From an uncultured Clostridium sp. (GTDB lineage: Bacteria; Bacillota; Clostridia; Clostridiales; Clostridiaceae): a stretch of 26,778 bases of DNA. Below, one piece after another: positions 16,930-24,871 of the stretch. A program made the position numbers and the translations under genes. The notes under the pieces were generated by a model. The model saw only the letters and a list, made by a program, of their open reading frames with translations, made no database searches and had not been told where the DNA came from. The stretch lies in NCBI GenBank assembly GCA_900547475.1, contig URGW01000043.1, positions 1 through 26,778 on the forward strand. Direction: 5' to 3'. Numbering within the stretch: position 1 is the stretch's first letter; every line of letters begins with the position of its first letter.

Positions 16930-16972
16930 AAGCTAAAACCTGGATATGTTAGGTTTTAGCTTTTATTTTTTT
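16925..16972. terminator. Strong bidirectional terminator
   Basis: AATAAAAGCTAAAACCT (16925-16941) pairs exactly with AGGTTTTAGCTTTTATT (16951-16967), followed by a T run. It separates the HNH-like gene from the convergent reductase gene. Confidence 0.9.
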
Positions 16973-17010
16973 ATAGTTTTAGATTTAAAGTGGTATAAAA
17001 TTATAATATA

Positions 17011-17748
17011 TTAATTACTAAAAAGTTCGTAATTTATTTTAGAGTTATCTACACCAAGATTAACTAAAATATTTTCCATAGCTTTCATAAATGGAGGTGG
17101 TCCACAAAGATAAAAATCTGAATTTAAGTTTACATTGTCTTTAAGAAAATCTTTATTTACATACCCAGTATAATCATAGTCTACACCTTTCACATCTTCA
17201 GATAAAGGATCAGAATAAAATACAGTATTTTCAATATTTTTTAATTTAGCTATATTTCTTATATCATCTTTGAATGGATGCATCTTAGAATTTTGTACTG
17301 CTTGTATAAAGTGAATATTAGTTCTAATAGATGATTCTTCATACAGCATAGATAATAATGGAGTAATACCAATTCCGCCTGAGATTAGAACTATATCATT
17401 ATTTTTATTTTTTATAGTGAATAATCCAGTTGGAACCATTGCTTCAATGGAATCACCGATATTAAGATTTTCATGTAAATAAGTACTAATTAATCCACCA
17501 TTAATTTTTTTGACACTTATTCTATAAATGTCTTCATTAGGAAACATAGAAAGACTATAAGTTCTTATAACATTTTTATATTTAGGATCATTTGTTTTTA
17601 TTTTGAAAGGTAGGAATTGACCAGCTTTATGCTTTATAAGCTTACTTCCATCCTTTGCTTTAAAATAGAATGAAATAATATCAGTGCATACTTCAATTTT
17701 ATCAACTAATACTAATTCTTTAAAACCATCCCAATTTTTATTATTCAT
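17011..17748 (-). CDS. FAD/NAD(P)-binding oxidoreductase (flavohemoglobin-reductase-like)
   Basis: A 245-residue stand-alone ferredoxin-NADP reductase-type module started by ATG after AAGGAGGG. FAD-binding RTYS is at 62-65, GGLIST at 84-89, the NAD(P) pyrophosphate loop GGIGITP at 124-130 and CGPPPFM at 215-221. The C-terminal INYELF ends in the aromatic residue that stacks on the flavin. It equals the reductase half of flavohemoglobin (Hmp) without the globin, and has no ferredoxin domain or pyrC-type cysteine cluster. It should pass electrons from NAD(P)H to a separate partner, not visible here. A promoter overlapping a Fur-like box lies upstream, hinting at control by iron, peroxide or NO stress. 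Confidence 0.82.
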   Translation of the reverse strand: MNNKNWDGFKELVLVDKIEVCTDIISFYFKAKDGSKLIKHKAGQFLPFKIKTNDPKYKNVIRTYSLSMFPNEDIYRISVKKINGGLISTYLHENLNIGDSIEAMVPTGLFTIKNKNNDIVLISGGIGITPLLSMLYEESSIRTNIHFIQAVQNSKMHPFKDDIRNIAKLKNIENTVFYSDPLSEDVKGVDYDYTGYVNKDFLKDNVNLNSDFYLCGPPPFMKAMENILVNLGVDNSKINYELFSN

Positions 17749-17772
17749 ACAATACCCTCCTTATGATTATTA

Positions 17773-17814
17773 AATAATAATTATTATTATCTAATAGAAG
17801 CGGAGAAAAGTCAA
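17773..17814 (-). promoter_or_regulatory. Promoter with overlapping Fur/PerR-like palindrome
   Basis: On the minus strand, TTGACT (17809-17814), a 17-base spacer and GATAAT (17786-17791) form a good SigA promoter for the reductase gene. The -10 overlaps GATAATAATAATTATTATT (17773-17791), which matches the classic 19-bp Fur box at 16 positions; its core is a perfect 16-bp palindrome. AT richness raises the chance-match risk. Confidence 0.5.
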
Positions 17815-17931
17815 TATATATAGTATATTCTATCAAAGAAATTTATGAATTATGTTGTAAAGAAAAATTAAATAATTAAAAGTTAAATAAATAGGAATAA
17901 TACTTAATATAGTTTTTTATGAGGTGATATT

Positions 17932-18216
17932 ATGAAAAAAGATATATTAGATAAACTAGAGCTTAAAAATTATGAAAATTTATCAAGTAATAGAATGAAT
18001 GATAGTATACTTGGAATAAGTAGAGACTTAGACCATTTGAAAATCAATGATGATTTTTCTAATGATGAATTAATAGAAGATGAATTTAGTATTATAGAAA
18101 GTAATTTTTATATTGATTTATCAGATGTAATAGAAAATAATAAGATAAATAACAATGATAAGGATAAAGTGGATATTAGTGCATTACCTTTAGAAAATAA
18201 TTCAAATGGGGATTAA
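17932..18216 (+). CDS. Small acidic protein, unknown
   Basis: A 94-residue product started by ATG after GAGGTGAT. It is rich in Asp, Glu, Asn and Ser (for example NDELIEDEFSIIE), lacks signal peptide, membrane segment or cysteines, and looks partly disordered. No family is recognised. The good ribosome binding site and a following terminator support expression. It lies between the reductase and ddl, on the ddl strand, with about 210 bases before ddl. Confidence 0.55.
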   Translation: MKKDILDKLELKNYENLSSNRMNDSILGISRDLDHLKINDDFSNDELIEDEFSIIESNFYIDLSDVIENNKINNNDKDKVDISALPLENNSNGD

Positions 18217-18246
18217 AATTTACTATTTTAAGAGAGAAAAGCTATA

Positions 18247-18276
18247 TTGTAAGAATAGCTATTAATAAATTAGAAT
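18247..18276 (+). promoter_or_regulatory. Candidate promoter for the ddl leader
   Basis: TTGTAA (18247-18252), an 18-base spacer and TAGAAT (18271-18276). A transcript from here would read through the hairpin at 18321-18366 before ddl. The ten bases AATAGTAGTA occur twice, at 18274-18283 and 18315-18324, 41 bases apart, a spacing compatible with MocR-type direct-repeat operators. Confidence 0.35.
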
Positions 18277-18320
18277 AGTAGTATAAAGCTTAAAAATTAA
18301 GTATGAATGATACAAATAGT

Positions 18321-18366
18321 AGTACCACAGTTAAGGAAAAATACCTTTCTGGTGGTGCTTTTTTAT
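18321..18366 (+). terminator. Terminator hairpin upstream of ddl
   Basis: AGTACCAC (18321-18328) pairs with GTGGTGCT (one wobble), with an inner AAGG/CCTT stem, followed by TTTTTTATTTTTT. It may end the small acidic gene's message or act as an attenuator in the ddl leader, since only about 55 bases separate it from ddl. Confidence 0.75.
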
Positions 18367-18425
18367 TTTTTAGTATATTCATAAAATAAAATAAAATAAA
18401 GATCGAAAAAGTGGGAGTGATAATA

Positions 18426-19325
18426 ATGAAAGTTGGAGTAATAATGGGTGGGATATCATCAGAAAGAGAAATAAGCTTACAGTCAGGTGAGCAAGTTTTA
18501 TTAAATTTGAATAAAGATAAATATGAAGAGATAATTCCTATAATAATAGATTCTAAAAGTGAAGTAATTGAAAAAGTAAAAGGAATAGATTTTGCATTTT
18601 TAGCTTTGCATGGAAAATTTGGAGAAGATGGAACTATTCAAGGTTTACTTGAAACTATGGGAATACCTTATAGTGGATGTAGAGTATTACCAAGTGCTAT
18701 ATGTATGAGTAAAGGGTTAACTAAGAGAATAGTAAAAACTGTTGGTGTAGATACAGGAAAGTGGTTAATAGTAAAATCAATTGATGAAATAGATTATAAA
18801 AAAATAAAAGAATTACAATATCCTGTATTTATTAAACCTAATAATGGTGGTTCAAGTGTTGCTACATTTTTAGTTAGAAGAGAAGATGAAGTGGAAATGG
18901 CAGTAAGAGAAGGATTAAAATATGATAATGAAATAATAATAGAAGAATATATAAATGGAGAAGAAATAACATCTTTTGTGTTAAATGGAGAAGTTTTTCC
19001 CACAGTTATGATCAAGTCAAAAAAAGGTGAATTCTTTGATTATACTTCTAAGTATGAGGAAAATGGGGCAGCAGAAGAAGTAGTTATATTAGAAGAAAAG
19101 TTACAAGAAAAAATTAATAATATTTCAAAAAAAGTTTGGGATATTTTAGGTTGCAATAGTTATGCACGAATTGATATGATAGTAAGAGATGAAATACCTT
19201 ATTTGCTAGAAGTAAATACACTTCCAGGAATGACAAAACAAAGTTTAATTCCTAAAAGTGCAAAGGTACGAGGATTAGAATTTAGTGAATTATTAGATAA
19301 AATAATAGAGAGTTCACTACTTTAG
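18426..19325 (+). CDS. ddl: D-alanine--D-alanine ligase
   Basis: A 299-residue ATP-grasp enzyme that joins two D-alanines for peptidoglycan precursors in the cytoplasm. I choose ATG 18426, with GGGAGTGA at 18413-18420; a GTG five codons earlier lies inside that site. Motifs: GGISSEREISL with E13, LHGKFGEDG (61-69), KPNNGGSS (137-144), EEYINGEE (173-180), TSKYEENG with K209-Y210 of the omega loop, and RID...LEVNTLPGMT with N264. The omega-loop tyrosine favours D-Ala-D-Ala over D-Ala-D-Lac products. It is followed after 13 bases by a MocR-type regulator, probably in one operon. Confidence 0.93.
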   Translation: MKVGVIMGGISSEREISLQSGEQVLLNLNKDKYEEIIPIIIDSKSEVIEKVKGIDFAFLALHGKFGEDGTIQGLLETMGIPYSGCRVLPSAICMSKGLTKRIVKTVGVDTGKWLIVKSIDEIDYKKIKELQYPVFIKPNNGGSSVATFLVRREDEVEMAVREGLKYDNEIIIEEYINGEEITSFVLNGEVFPTVMIKSKKGEFFDYTSKYEENGAAEEVVILEEKLQEKINNISKKVWDILGCNSYARIDMIVRDEIPYLLEVNTLPGMTKQSLIPKSAKVRGLEFSELLDKIIESSLL

Positions 19326-19338
19326 GAGTTGTGAGATA

Positions 19339-20781
19339 ATGATATTTTCTAAAATAGAGTTTAATGATGAAGAACCGTTATATTTACAAATAGAAAATTA
19401 TATAAAGAGTATGATTGACAGTAATCTTCTTGTATCAAATGGAAAGCTCCCTGCTACAAGGGAGCTTTCTAAATTACTTGGTGTAAGTAGAAATTCTGTA
19501 ATAACTGCATATGAAAATCTTGAAGAAAAAGGTGTTTTATATACAGTAAAGGGACGGGGAACTTTTGTTTCAGAGGTTAGGTCAATAAATGAAGATGGAT
19601 GGAAGGTTTCTTGGAGTAAAAAAGTAAATGATTATGGCAAACTTGCAGAAAAATTAGATATCGTAAAAAGTGAAATACCATGGGAAAAGAATTTAATATC
19701 TTTTAAAAGTATATCACCAGATGGCGAATTGTTTGATATGGAAGAGTTTAAAAAAGCATTTTTAAATAGAATTTCAATAGAAGAACATAAGATTTTAAAC
19801 TATGGATATGCAAAAGGTTATAAACCACTTATTGAATATCTTTTAAAATATATGAATACAAAGGGCGTGGATACCAGAGGTAAAGATATTATAATTACTA
19901 ATGGATTTACAGAAGGATTGGAGATGCTTCTTACTGCATATACAAATAAAGGAGATAAAATTATTTGTGAAAATCCAACTCATAATACAGCTATTAAGAT
20001 TATGAAGGTTCATGGAGTAGAAGTAGTGGGTGTTTCTATGACAGAAGAGGGAGTAGATATTAACGAATTAGAAGATAAGTTAAAAAGCAATAATATAAAG
20101 TTTGGATATTTAATTCCTTCATATCACAATCCAACTGGAATTGTAATGAAAGGTGAAAGAAGATATTCTGTTTATAATTTATTTAAAAAGTATAATGTAC
20201 CTATAATTGAGGATGGATTTAATGAAGAACTTTTATATAATAGTACTCATGTATCTCCAATAGCAGCCCTTGATAATGGTGGAAGTGGAGTTATTTATAT
20301 AGGGAGTTTTTCTAAAATATTATTTCCAGGAATACGAGTTGGATGGATTCTTGCAGATAAAAATGTTATAGATATATTAGAAAGTGTAAAAAGGTGTAAA
20401 AATATTCATACATCATTTTTAGATCAAGGAATACTTTATGAGTATTTGCGTTCGGGGGCTTTTGAAAGGCAAATAAAAAAGGTTAGAAAAGTATATAAGG
20501 AAAAATATGAGTTTACTATAAAATGTATTAATAAATATATTAAGCCAACCTTTATATGGGGAGAAGGAGGACTTCATATTTATATTAAAATAAAAGGTGT
20601 AGATTCAAGGAAACTTTTAGAGGAGTGTTATAGAAAAAATGTTATATTTACACCAGGAGATATATTTTCGGTAGATGATAGTTGTAAAGAGTGTTTAAGG
20701 TTAGGACTTTCTAGATTATCTCTTGAAGAGATAGAAAATGGTATCAAAACTATAGGTAAAGTAATTGAAAAATTTAAATAA
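19339..20781 (+). CDS. MocR-family (GntR/aminotransferase-fold) regulator, likely DdlR-type
   Basis: A 480-residue fusion of an N-terminal GntR winged helix (about 1-78; LPATRELSKLLGVSRNSVITAYENLEEKGVL) and a fold-type I aminotransferase-like domain. PLP-binding residues are present: N264 in YHNPTG, D292 in EDGF, the Schiff-base lysine K326 in SFSKIL and R333. Such proteins sense PLP plus an amine ligand and bind direct-repeat operators rather than transaminating. It starts 13 bases after ddl, with TAGGAG overlapping the ddl stop. A MocR member called DdlR was described in Brevibacillus brevis as controlling ddl, so a D-Ala-responsive regulator is the best guess. GabR- or PdxR-type roles are not supported by context. 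Confidence 0.87.
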   Translation: MIFSKIEFNDEEPLYLQIENYIKSMIDSNLLVSNGKLPATRELSKLLGVSRNSVITAYENLEEKGVLYTVKGRGTFVSEVRSINEDGWKVSWSKKVNDYGKLAEKLDIVKSEIPWEKNLISFKSISPDGELFDMEEFKKAFLNRISIEEHKILNYGYAKGYKPLIEYLLKYMNTKGVDTRGKDIIITNGFTEGLEMLLTAYTNKGDKIICENPTHNTAIKIMKVHGVEVVGVSMTEEGVDINELEDKLKSNNIKFGYLIPSYHNPTGIVMKGERRYSVYNLFKKYNVPIIEDGFNEELLYNSTHVSPIAALDNGGSGVIYIGSFSKILFPGIRVGWILADKNVIDILESVKRCKNIHTSFLDQGILYEYLRSGAFERQIKKVRKVYKEKYEFTIKCINKYIKPTFIWGEGGLHIYIKIKGVDSRKLLEECYRKNVIFTPGDIFSVDDSCKECLRLGLSRLSLEEIENGIKTIGKVIEKFK

Positions 20782-20797
20782 TAGTTAAATATAAAGG

Positions 20798-20845
20798 AAT
20801 TTTAAGAGGTAAGAAAAAATATTCTTATCTCTTAAAATTTGTTTT
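20798..20845 (+). terminator. Terminator of the ddl-MocR operon
   Basis: An 18-bp stem: 20798-20815 pairs with 20822-20839 (one wobble) around the loop AAAATA. The downstream T run is short and interrupted (TTTGTTTT). It is positioned right after the operon. Confidence 0.75.
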
Positions 20846-20872
20846 GCAAAAGTATTATAAAGATGATATCCT
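20844..20872 (+). promoter_or_regulatory. Candidate promoter of the MATE gene
   Basis: TTGCAA (20844-20849), 17-base spacer and TATCCT (20867-20872), 40 bases before the start codon. Confidence 0.4.
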
Positions 20873-20911
20873 ATGTAATTGTGAAATAATATGTTAGGAG
20901 GGGATGATGAG

Positions 20912-22270
20912 ATGAAAAATAATATGACTAATGATATGACTAAAGGAAATCCTGTTAAGTTAATATTACTATTTTCAATACCTTTATTAATAGGAAATGT
21001 ATTTCAACAATTTTACAGTATGGTAGATACTATAATAGTTGGTAGATTTGTAGGTGTTGATGCTTTAGCAGCAGTTGGTGCAACAGGATCTATGGTGTTT
21101 TTAGTTAATGGATTTGTCACAGGATTAACTAGTGGATTTGCAGTTTTAGTATCGCAAAAATTTGGGGCAAAGGATGAAGAGGGTCTCCGTAAGGCTGTTG
21201 CTAGTGCAGTAACTTTAACAGTTATTTCAGTAATTGTAGTTACATTAGTAAGTTTGATAGGAGCAAAGCCTTTATTAAATTTAATGAATACTCCTGAAAA
21301 TATTATGGCTGATGCTCATACATATATAAAAATAATTTATGGAGGAATTATAGCAACAGTTGCATATAATTTAATAGCAAGTATATTAAGAGCTTTAGGT
21401 GATAGTAAAACACCATTATATTTTTTAATAGTGGCTTCTATTTTAAATGTTATTTTAGATTTAGTGTTTATAATTAACTTTAAAATGGGAGTAGCAGGTG
21501 CTGCATATGCAACTATTATTTCGCAAGGTGTATCTGCTATACTTTGTTTAGTTTATACTTATAAGAAATTTATTATTTTAAGGCTTAAAAAAGAAGATTT
21601 TAATGTTAAAAGAAAATATTATCATAAGCATTTAAAGATAGGGATTCCAATGGCACTTCAGTTTTCAATAACAGCTATAGGAATAATGACTGTTCAAGGT
21701 GCCTTAAATGTATTTGGTTCTATAGTTATTGCCTCATATACAGCAGCATCAAAGGCATTACAGCTTGTTATGCAACCAGCAATTACTTTTGGTGTTACTA
21801 TGGCTACATATTGTGGACAAAATCTTGGTGCTAAAGAGTATGGACGTATAAAAGAAGGGGTTAAAGAATGTACTAAAATTTCAATTATCACAAGTATTAT
21901 TGCTGGAGCAGTTTTAGTATTCCTTGGGAAATATTTTGTTATGATGTTTATAAGTAATCCTGATGCTGAAATATTAAGATATGCACAACAAGTGCTTGAT
22001 ATATCTGCTATATTCTTTATACCTTTGGGATTAATATTTATATATAGAAATGCACTTCAAGGCATAGGTGATTCATTTGTTCCAATGATGGCTGGAGCAT
22101 ATGAACTTATAGCAAGAGCTATAGTTGCGTTTACTTTACCAAGTCAGTTAGAGTTTATGGGAATATGTTTAGCTGATCCAGTTGCTTGGCTTGCAGCTGT
22201 AATTCCATTAGGTATTACTTATTTTAAAAGAATAAAAAGTTTATTAAGGCATGGAAATATCAAGGCTTAA
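20912..22270 (+). CDS. MATE family efflux transporter
   Basis: A 452-residue multidrug/toxin exporter with twelve predicted helices in two six-helix halves. I start at ATG 20912, eight bases after AGGAGGGG; an ATG seven codons earlier includes the ribosome binding site in its own reading. The N-terminal pattern KLILLFSIPLLIGNVFQQFYSMVDTIIVGRFVGVDALAAVGATGS is the classic MatE start, and the second half repeats it at HLKIGIPMALQFSITAIG. It should exchange Na+ or H+ for a cationic compound across the membrane. Cargo is unknown. It has its own promoter and a good terminator. Confidence 0.9.
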   Translation: MKNNMTNDMTKGNPVKLILLFSIPLLIGNVFQQFYSMVDTIIVGRFVGVDALAAVGATGSMVFLVNGFVTGLTSGFAVLVSQKFGAKDEEGLRKAVASAVTLTVISVIVVTLVSLIGAKPLLNLMNTPENIMADAHTYIKIIYGGIIATVAYNLIASILRALGDSKTPLYFLIVASILNVILDLVFIINFKMGVAGAAYATIISQGVSAILCLVYTYKKFIILRLKKEDFNVKRKYYHKHLKIGIPMALQFSITAIGIMTVQGALNVFGSIVIASYTAASKALQLVMQPAITFGVTMATYCGQNLGAKEYGRIKEGVKECTKISIITSIIAGAVLVFLGKYFVMMFISNPDAEILRYAQQVLDISAIFFIPLGLIFIYRNALQGIGDSFVPMMAGAYELIARAIVAFTLPSQLEFMGICLADPVAWLAAVIPLGITYFKRIKSLLRHGNIKA

Positions 22271-22282
22271 ATCTAGTTAGTA

Positions 22283-22335
22283 AAAGATGATATAAAATGA
22301 TTTTAGATTGTTTTATATCGTCTTTTTATTTTTTT
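22283..22335 (+). terminator. Intrinsic terminator of the MATE gene
   Basis: AAAGATGATATAAAA (22283-22297) pairs with TTTTATATCGTCTTT (22311-22325, one wobble), then a T-rich run. Confidence 0.88.
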
Positions 22336-22363
22336 CTATAAAGTGAACATATTACTTGAGATA

Positions 22364-22395
22364 TACATCTAATAGATGTAATACTTAGCTAAGTA
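22364..22395 (+). promoter_or_regulatory. Two adjacent palindromes upstream of the ECF sigma gene
   Basis: TACATCT-AAT-AGATGTA (22364-22380) is a perfect 7+7 dyad and TACTTAGCTAAGTA (22382-22395) a perfect 14-bp palindrome, end to end and just before the AGGGGGAGG site. A TGAAC at 22344-22348 could be part of an ECF-type -35; a TTGAGA (22356-22361) with TAATAC (22379-22384) could be a weak SigA promoter. Candidate operators. Confidence 0.45.
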
Positions 22396-22415
22396 ATAAA
22401 TTTAGGGGGAGGAAT

Positions 22416-22949
22416 ATGGAACTTATATCATTTTTAAACTATAAAAAGAAGTCTAATATTATTAAAGCTAAAAATGGGGATAATGAAGCTTTTTTAGAGT
22501 TAATTAACGAAAATAAATTAAATATTTATAGAGTTGCAAGAGGAATTTTAAGCAATGAACATGATATAGAGGATGCTATACAAAATACTATTATTAAAGC
22601 TTATGAAAAGATTAATACTTTAAAGAAAAATGAATTTTTTAGGACATGGTTAGTAAGAATTTTAATTAATGAGTGTAATGAAATTATTAGAAAGAATAAA
22701 CGTATAGTTTCTATTAATGAAAGTAACCATGAAGAAAAATATAATGATTATTATGAAAATATAGACTTAACAAATGCAATTAATTCATTAAGTGAGGAAT
22801 TAAGAGTAACAACAGTATTATTTTACTTTGAAGATATGTCAATAAAAGATATAGCATTAATACTTAACATTCCAAATGGGACGGTAAGATCAAGACTTTC
22901 TAGAGCAAGAAAAATTCTTAGAGAAATTATAGGAGACGATGCAGAATGA
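22416..22949 (+). CDS. ECF-type RNA polymerase sigma factor
   Basis: A 177-residue extracytoplasmic-function sigma factor with region 2 at about 27-95 (IYRVARGILSNEHDIEDAIQNTIIKAYE, with the DIEDAIQNT core-binding pattern) and region 4 at about 120-172 (LSEELRVTTVLFYFEDMSIKDIALILNIPNGTVRSRLSRARKIL, a helix-turn-helix that reads the -35). Regions 1 and 3 are absent, as expected for ECF. It starts at ATG after AGGGGGAGG. Its last four bases overlap the start of the DUF4179-type gene (ATGA), the usual sigma/anti-sigma coupling. The group is close to SigV/SigW-like factors; the signal is unknown. Confidence 0.9.
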   Translation: MELISFLNYKKKSNIIKAKNGDNEAFLELINENKLNIYRVARGILSNEHDIEDAIQNTIIKAYEKINTLKKNEFFRTWLVRILINECNEIIRKNKRIVSINESNHEEKYNDYYENIDLTNAINSLSEELRVTTVLFYFEDMSIKDIALILNIPNGTVRSRLSRARKILREIIGDDAE

Positions 22950-24418
22950 AGTTAAACGATGAATTATTTGATAAAAAAGTTAAAGAAAAATTAAAATTAG
23001 AAAATAATGTTGTACCGGATTATGTTAATAATGCTTTCAAAAATGGAATGATTAAGGGGTTAAATAATAAGAGGAAAAAGTCTAAAAATATAGCTGGTAT
23101 GGTATCAGCATGTATAGCTGTAACTATTATTTTGGGAGTTACGTTACCAACATATGCAGGAGATTTACCTATTTTAAGAAACATAGTTGATTATTTCACT
23201 GATAGTAGGTATAAAAATTATGATAAATATGCTTCAGATTTAAATGTGTCAAAGGAAAGTAATGGAGTTACAATTACTATAAATAAAGTTATTTATGATG
23301 GATTAGATTTAGAAGTTTTTTATACAGTAGAAGGAGATAAAATAGTTGGACAAATTCCAAGTCTACTTGATGTGAATACAAAAATTAATGGAAAGGAAGT
23401 TGCATTTGGAAGTGGTAGTAATGGAGAGTTATTAGAGAATCTAAGTGTAGGAAATGTAACTTATGCAGTAAGTGAAAGAAGTATGGTACCAAGGGAACTT
23501 CAAAGTGAAAGCTTTTATGGAGGATATGTAGATATTCCAGATGAATTTTTATTTTCTATGGAAATAGATTCAATATCAATAGGTGATAGTATTATTAAAG
23601 GTAACTGGAATTTTGATATACAAGTTACTAATGAACTTGTTAAAGGTGAGGTTGATGAATATAAATTAAATGAATCACTAAATAGTATTAACGAAAGTGT
23701 TAATATAAATAAATTGCTAATAACACCAATAAATACATCTATTCAAGGTACGTATTTAGGAGAAGAAGGAATTGAGTTTGAATTCTTAGTTTTTGATGAT
23801 AAAGGAAGATATATATCAGCTAAGGGAGGAAATGAATTTGGAAGTAGAGTAAATAATGAAGAATATATTAATTATTTTAATAAACAATTTCAAGAGGTGT
23901 ATGAAGATACTGAATCATTAACATTTATTCCATATAAATATAGATCTAATTATGAGGGAGTTAAAACTGCAACATTTGAGACAAAAGAAAATGAAGATGG
24001 AAAGGAAGTTATAATTAGAAGTAATAGTATTAAAAAGGGAAATGAGTCATTTAAATTAAATGCAGACTTAAATTTAAATGGTGAAACACAATTAAAAACT
24101 ATAATGGAAGATGAATATGGATATATAACTAAAGTTCAAGTAGGAGATGGTAAAACTAAATTGTATATAAAGTCAGATTATAATATACTTGCAGCACCAA
24201 TAGCAATTAGAGATAAAGAAAGTGGTAGGGAGATAGTAGCAGTTGATAATTTTGACAATATGGAGATTAAGACAAGCAAATACTTGCATGAGACAGGAGA
24301 AGTGTTAGTAGAGTATTACGGTGAACTTGAAGGAGATAATTATGAAATAATATATTATGATTATACAAATATAATAAGTATTTATAATGAAAATAACTTT
24401 AATGTTGATTTAAGATGA
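22946..24418 (+). CDS. Anti-sigma factor-like membrane protein (DUF4179-type)
   Basis: A 490-residue protein with a short cytoplasmic N-terminus (1-45, likely sigma-binding), one membrane helix (~47-69) followed directly by TYAGDLPILRNIVDYF, and an extracytoplasmic region of ~420 residues rich in beta strands. The helix plus A-x-D-LPxLRxI layout is characteristic of DUF4179 proteins paired with ECF sigma factors; the rest resembles DUF5643-type domains. It would hold the sigma factor inactive until an envelope signal arrives. Oddly, its stop codon (24416-24418) lies exactly where a MutS-like coding remnant begins in another frame, so its C-terminal residues may have been replaced at a deletion junction. 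Confidence 0.85.
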   Translation: MKLNDELFDKKVKEKLKLENNVVPDYVNNAFKNGMIKGLNNKRKKSKNIAGMVSACIAVTIILGVTLPTYAGDLPILRNIVDYFTDSRYKNYDKYASDLNVSKESNGVTITINKVIYDGLDLEVFYTVEGDKIVGQIPSLLDVNTKINGKEVAFGSGSNGELLENLSVGNVTYAVSERSMVPRELQSESFYGGYVDIPDEFLFSMEIDSISIGDSIIKGNWNFDIQVTNELVKGEVDEYKLNESLNSINESVNINKLLITPINTSIQGTYLGEEGIEFEFLVFDDKGRYISAKGGNEFGSRVNNEEYINYFNKQFQEVYEDTESLTFIPYKYRSNYEGVKTATFETKENEDGKEVIIRSNSIKKGNESFKLNADLNLNGETQLKTIMEDEYGYITKVQVGDGKTKLYIKSDYNILAAPIAIRDKESGREIVAVDNFDNMEIKTSKYLHETGEVLVEYYGELEGDNYEIIYYDYTNIISIYNENNFNVDLR

Positions 24419-24728
24419 AGTTTTTAGAGGAACTAATCCCATTGAAAGAATTTCTTCATCTACTGCAATATTAAATTATATAAATAAGAGGAGTGCAATT
24501 ACGTTTGTAACAACACATGATAAAGAGTTAACTCATGCATTAAAAGATATTTATGATTTTTATTATTTTAGTGAAGATGTAGATTGTGAGAAAGGTTTAT
24601 CTTTTGATTATAAATTAAAAGGCGGAATTGTGAAATCAAGGAATGCTATTAAGCTTTTAGAGTATATGGGGTATCCAATAGAAATAATTGAGGAGGCTAT
24701 GAGCTTAACAGAATTATTCGAAAAATAA
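24414..24728 (+). pseudogene. C-terminal remnant of a MutS-family ATPase
   Basis: An uninterrupted 104-codon frame with no start codon at its beginning and a TAA codon immediately before it (24411-24413). It begins DEVFRGTNPIER, the Walker B Asp-Glu and the following conserved segment of MutS-like ATPases. It continues with SSSTAIL, TTHDKELT (the conserved His switch), GLSFDYKLKGGI and RNAIKLLEYMGYP, then ends at TAA. This is the end of MutS domain V in stand-alone MutS-like proteins of Firmicutes. The Walker A half and everything upstream are missing. Lack of internal stops suggests recent truncation by deletion joining it to the anti-sigma gene. Not translated as far as I can see. Confidence 0.85.
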
Positions 24729-24831
24729 AATGCTCTATTGTTGTGATTTATACCTAAAATTTTAATATATGTATTTTGGATATTTTAATGTTAAAGAATG
24801 ATAAAGCTATAAAAATTATTAGCAAAATATA

Positions 24832-24860
24832 TTGACAATTAATATATTTAGGAATATCAT
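24832..24860 (+). promoter_or_regulatory. Promoter of the T-box/aspS transcript
   Basis: TTGACA (24832-24837), a 17-base spacer and TATCAT (24855-24860): eleven of twelve consensus positions. It sits a few bases before the T-box leader, about 495 bases upstream of the aspS start codon. Confidence 0.8.
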
Positions 24861-24871
24861 AAGGTAAAAGT

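Noticed and set aside
18303..18389. A 28-codon leader-peptide ORF overlapping the terminator upstream of ddl
   Set aside because: No ribosome binding site precedes the ATG, and the peptide has no run of regulatory codons.
18426..19325. Vancomycin-resistance-type D-Ala-D-Lac or D-Ala-D-Ser ligase
   Set aside because: The omega-loop Lys-Tyr typical of D-Ala-D-Ala ligases is present, and there are no vanT, vanY, vanX or two-component genes nearby.
24405..24728. Programmed +1 frameshift at AGA-TGA fusing the anti-sigma protein to the MutS tail
   Set aside because: The fusion has no functional sense and the MutS frame has a stop just before; a deletion junction is simpler.
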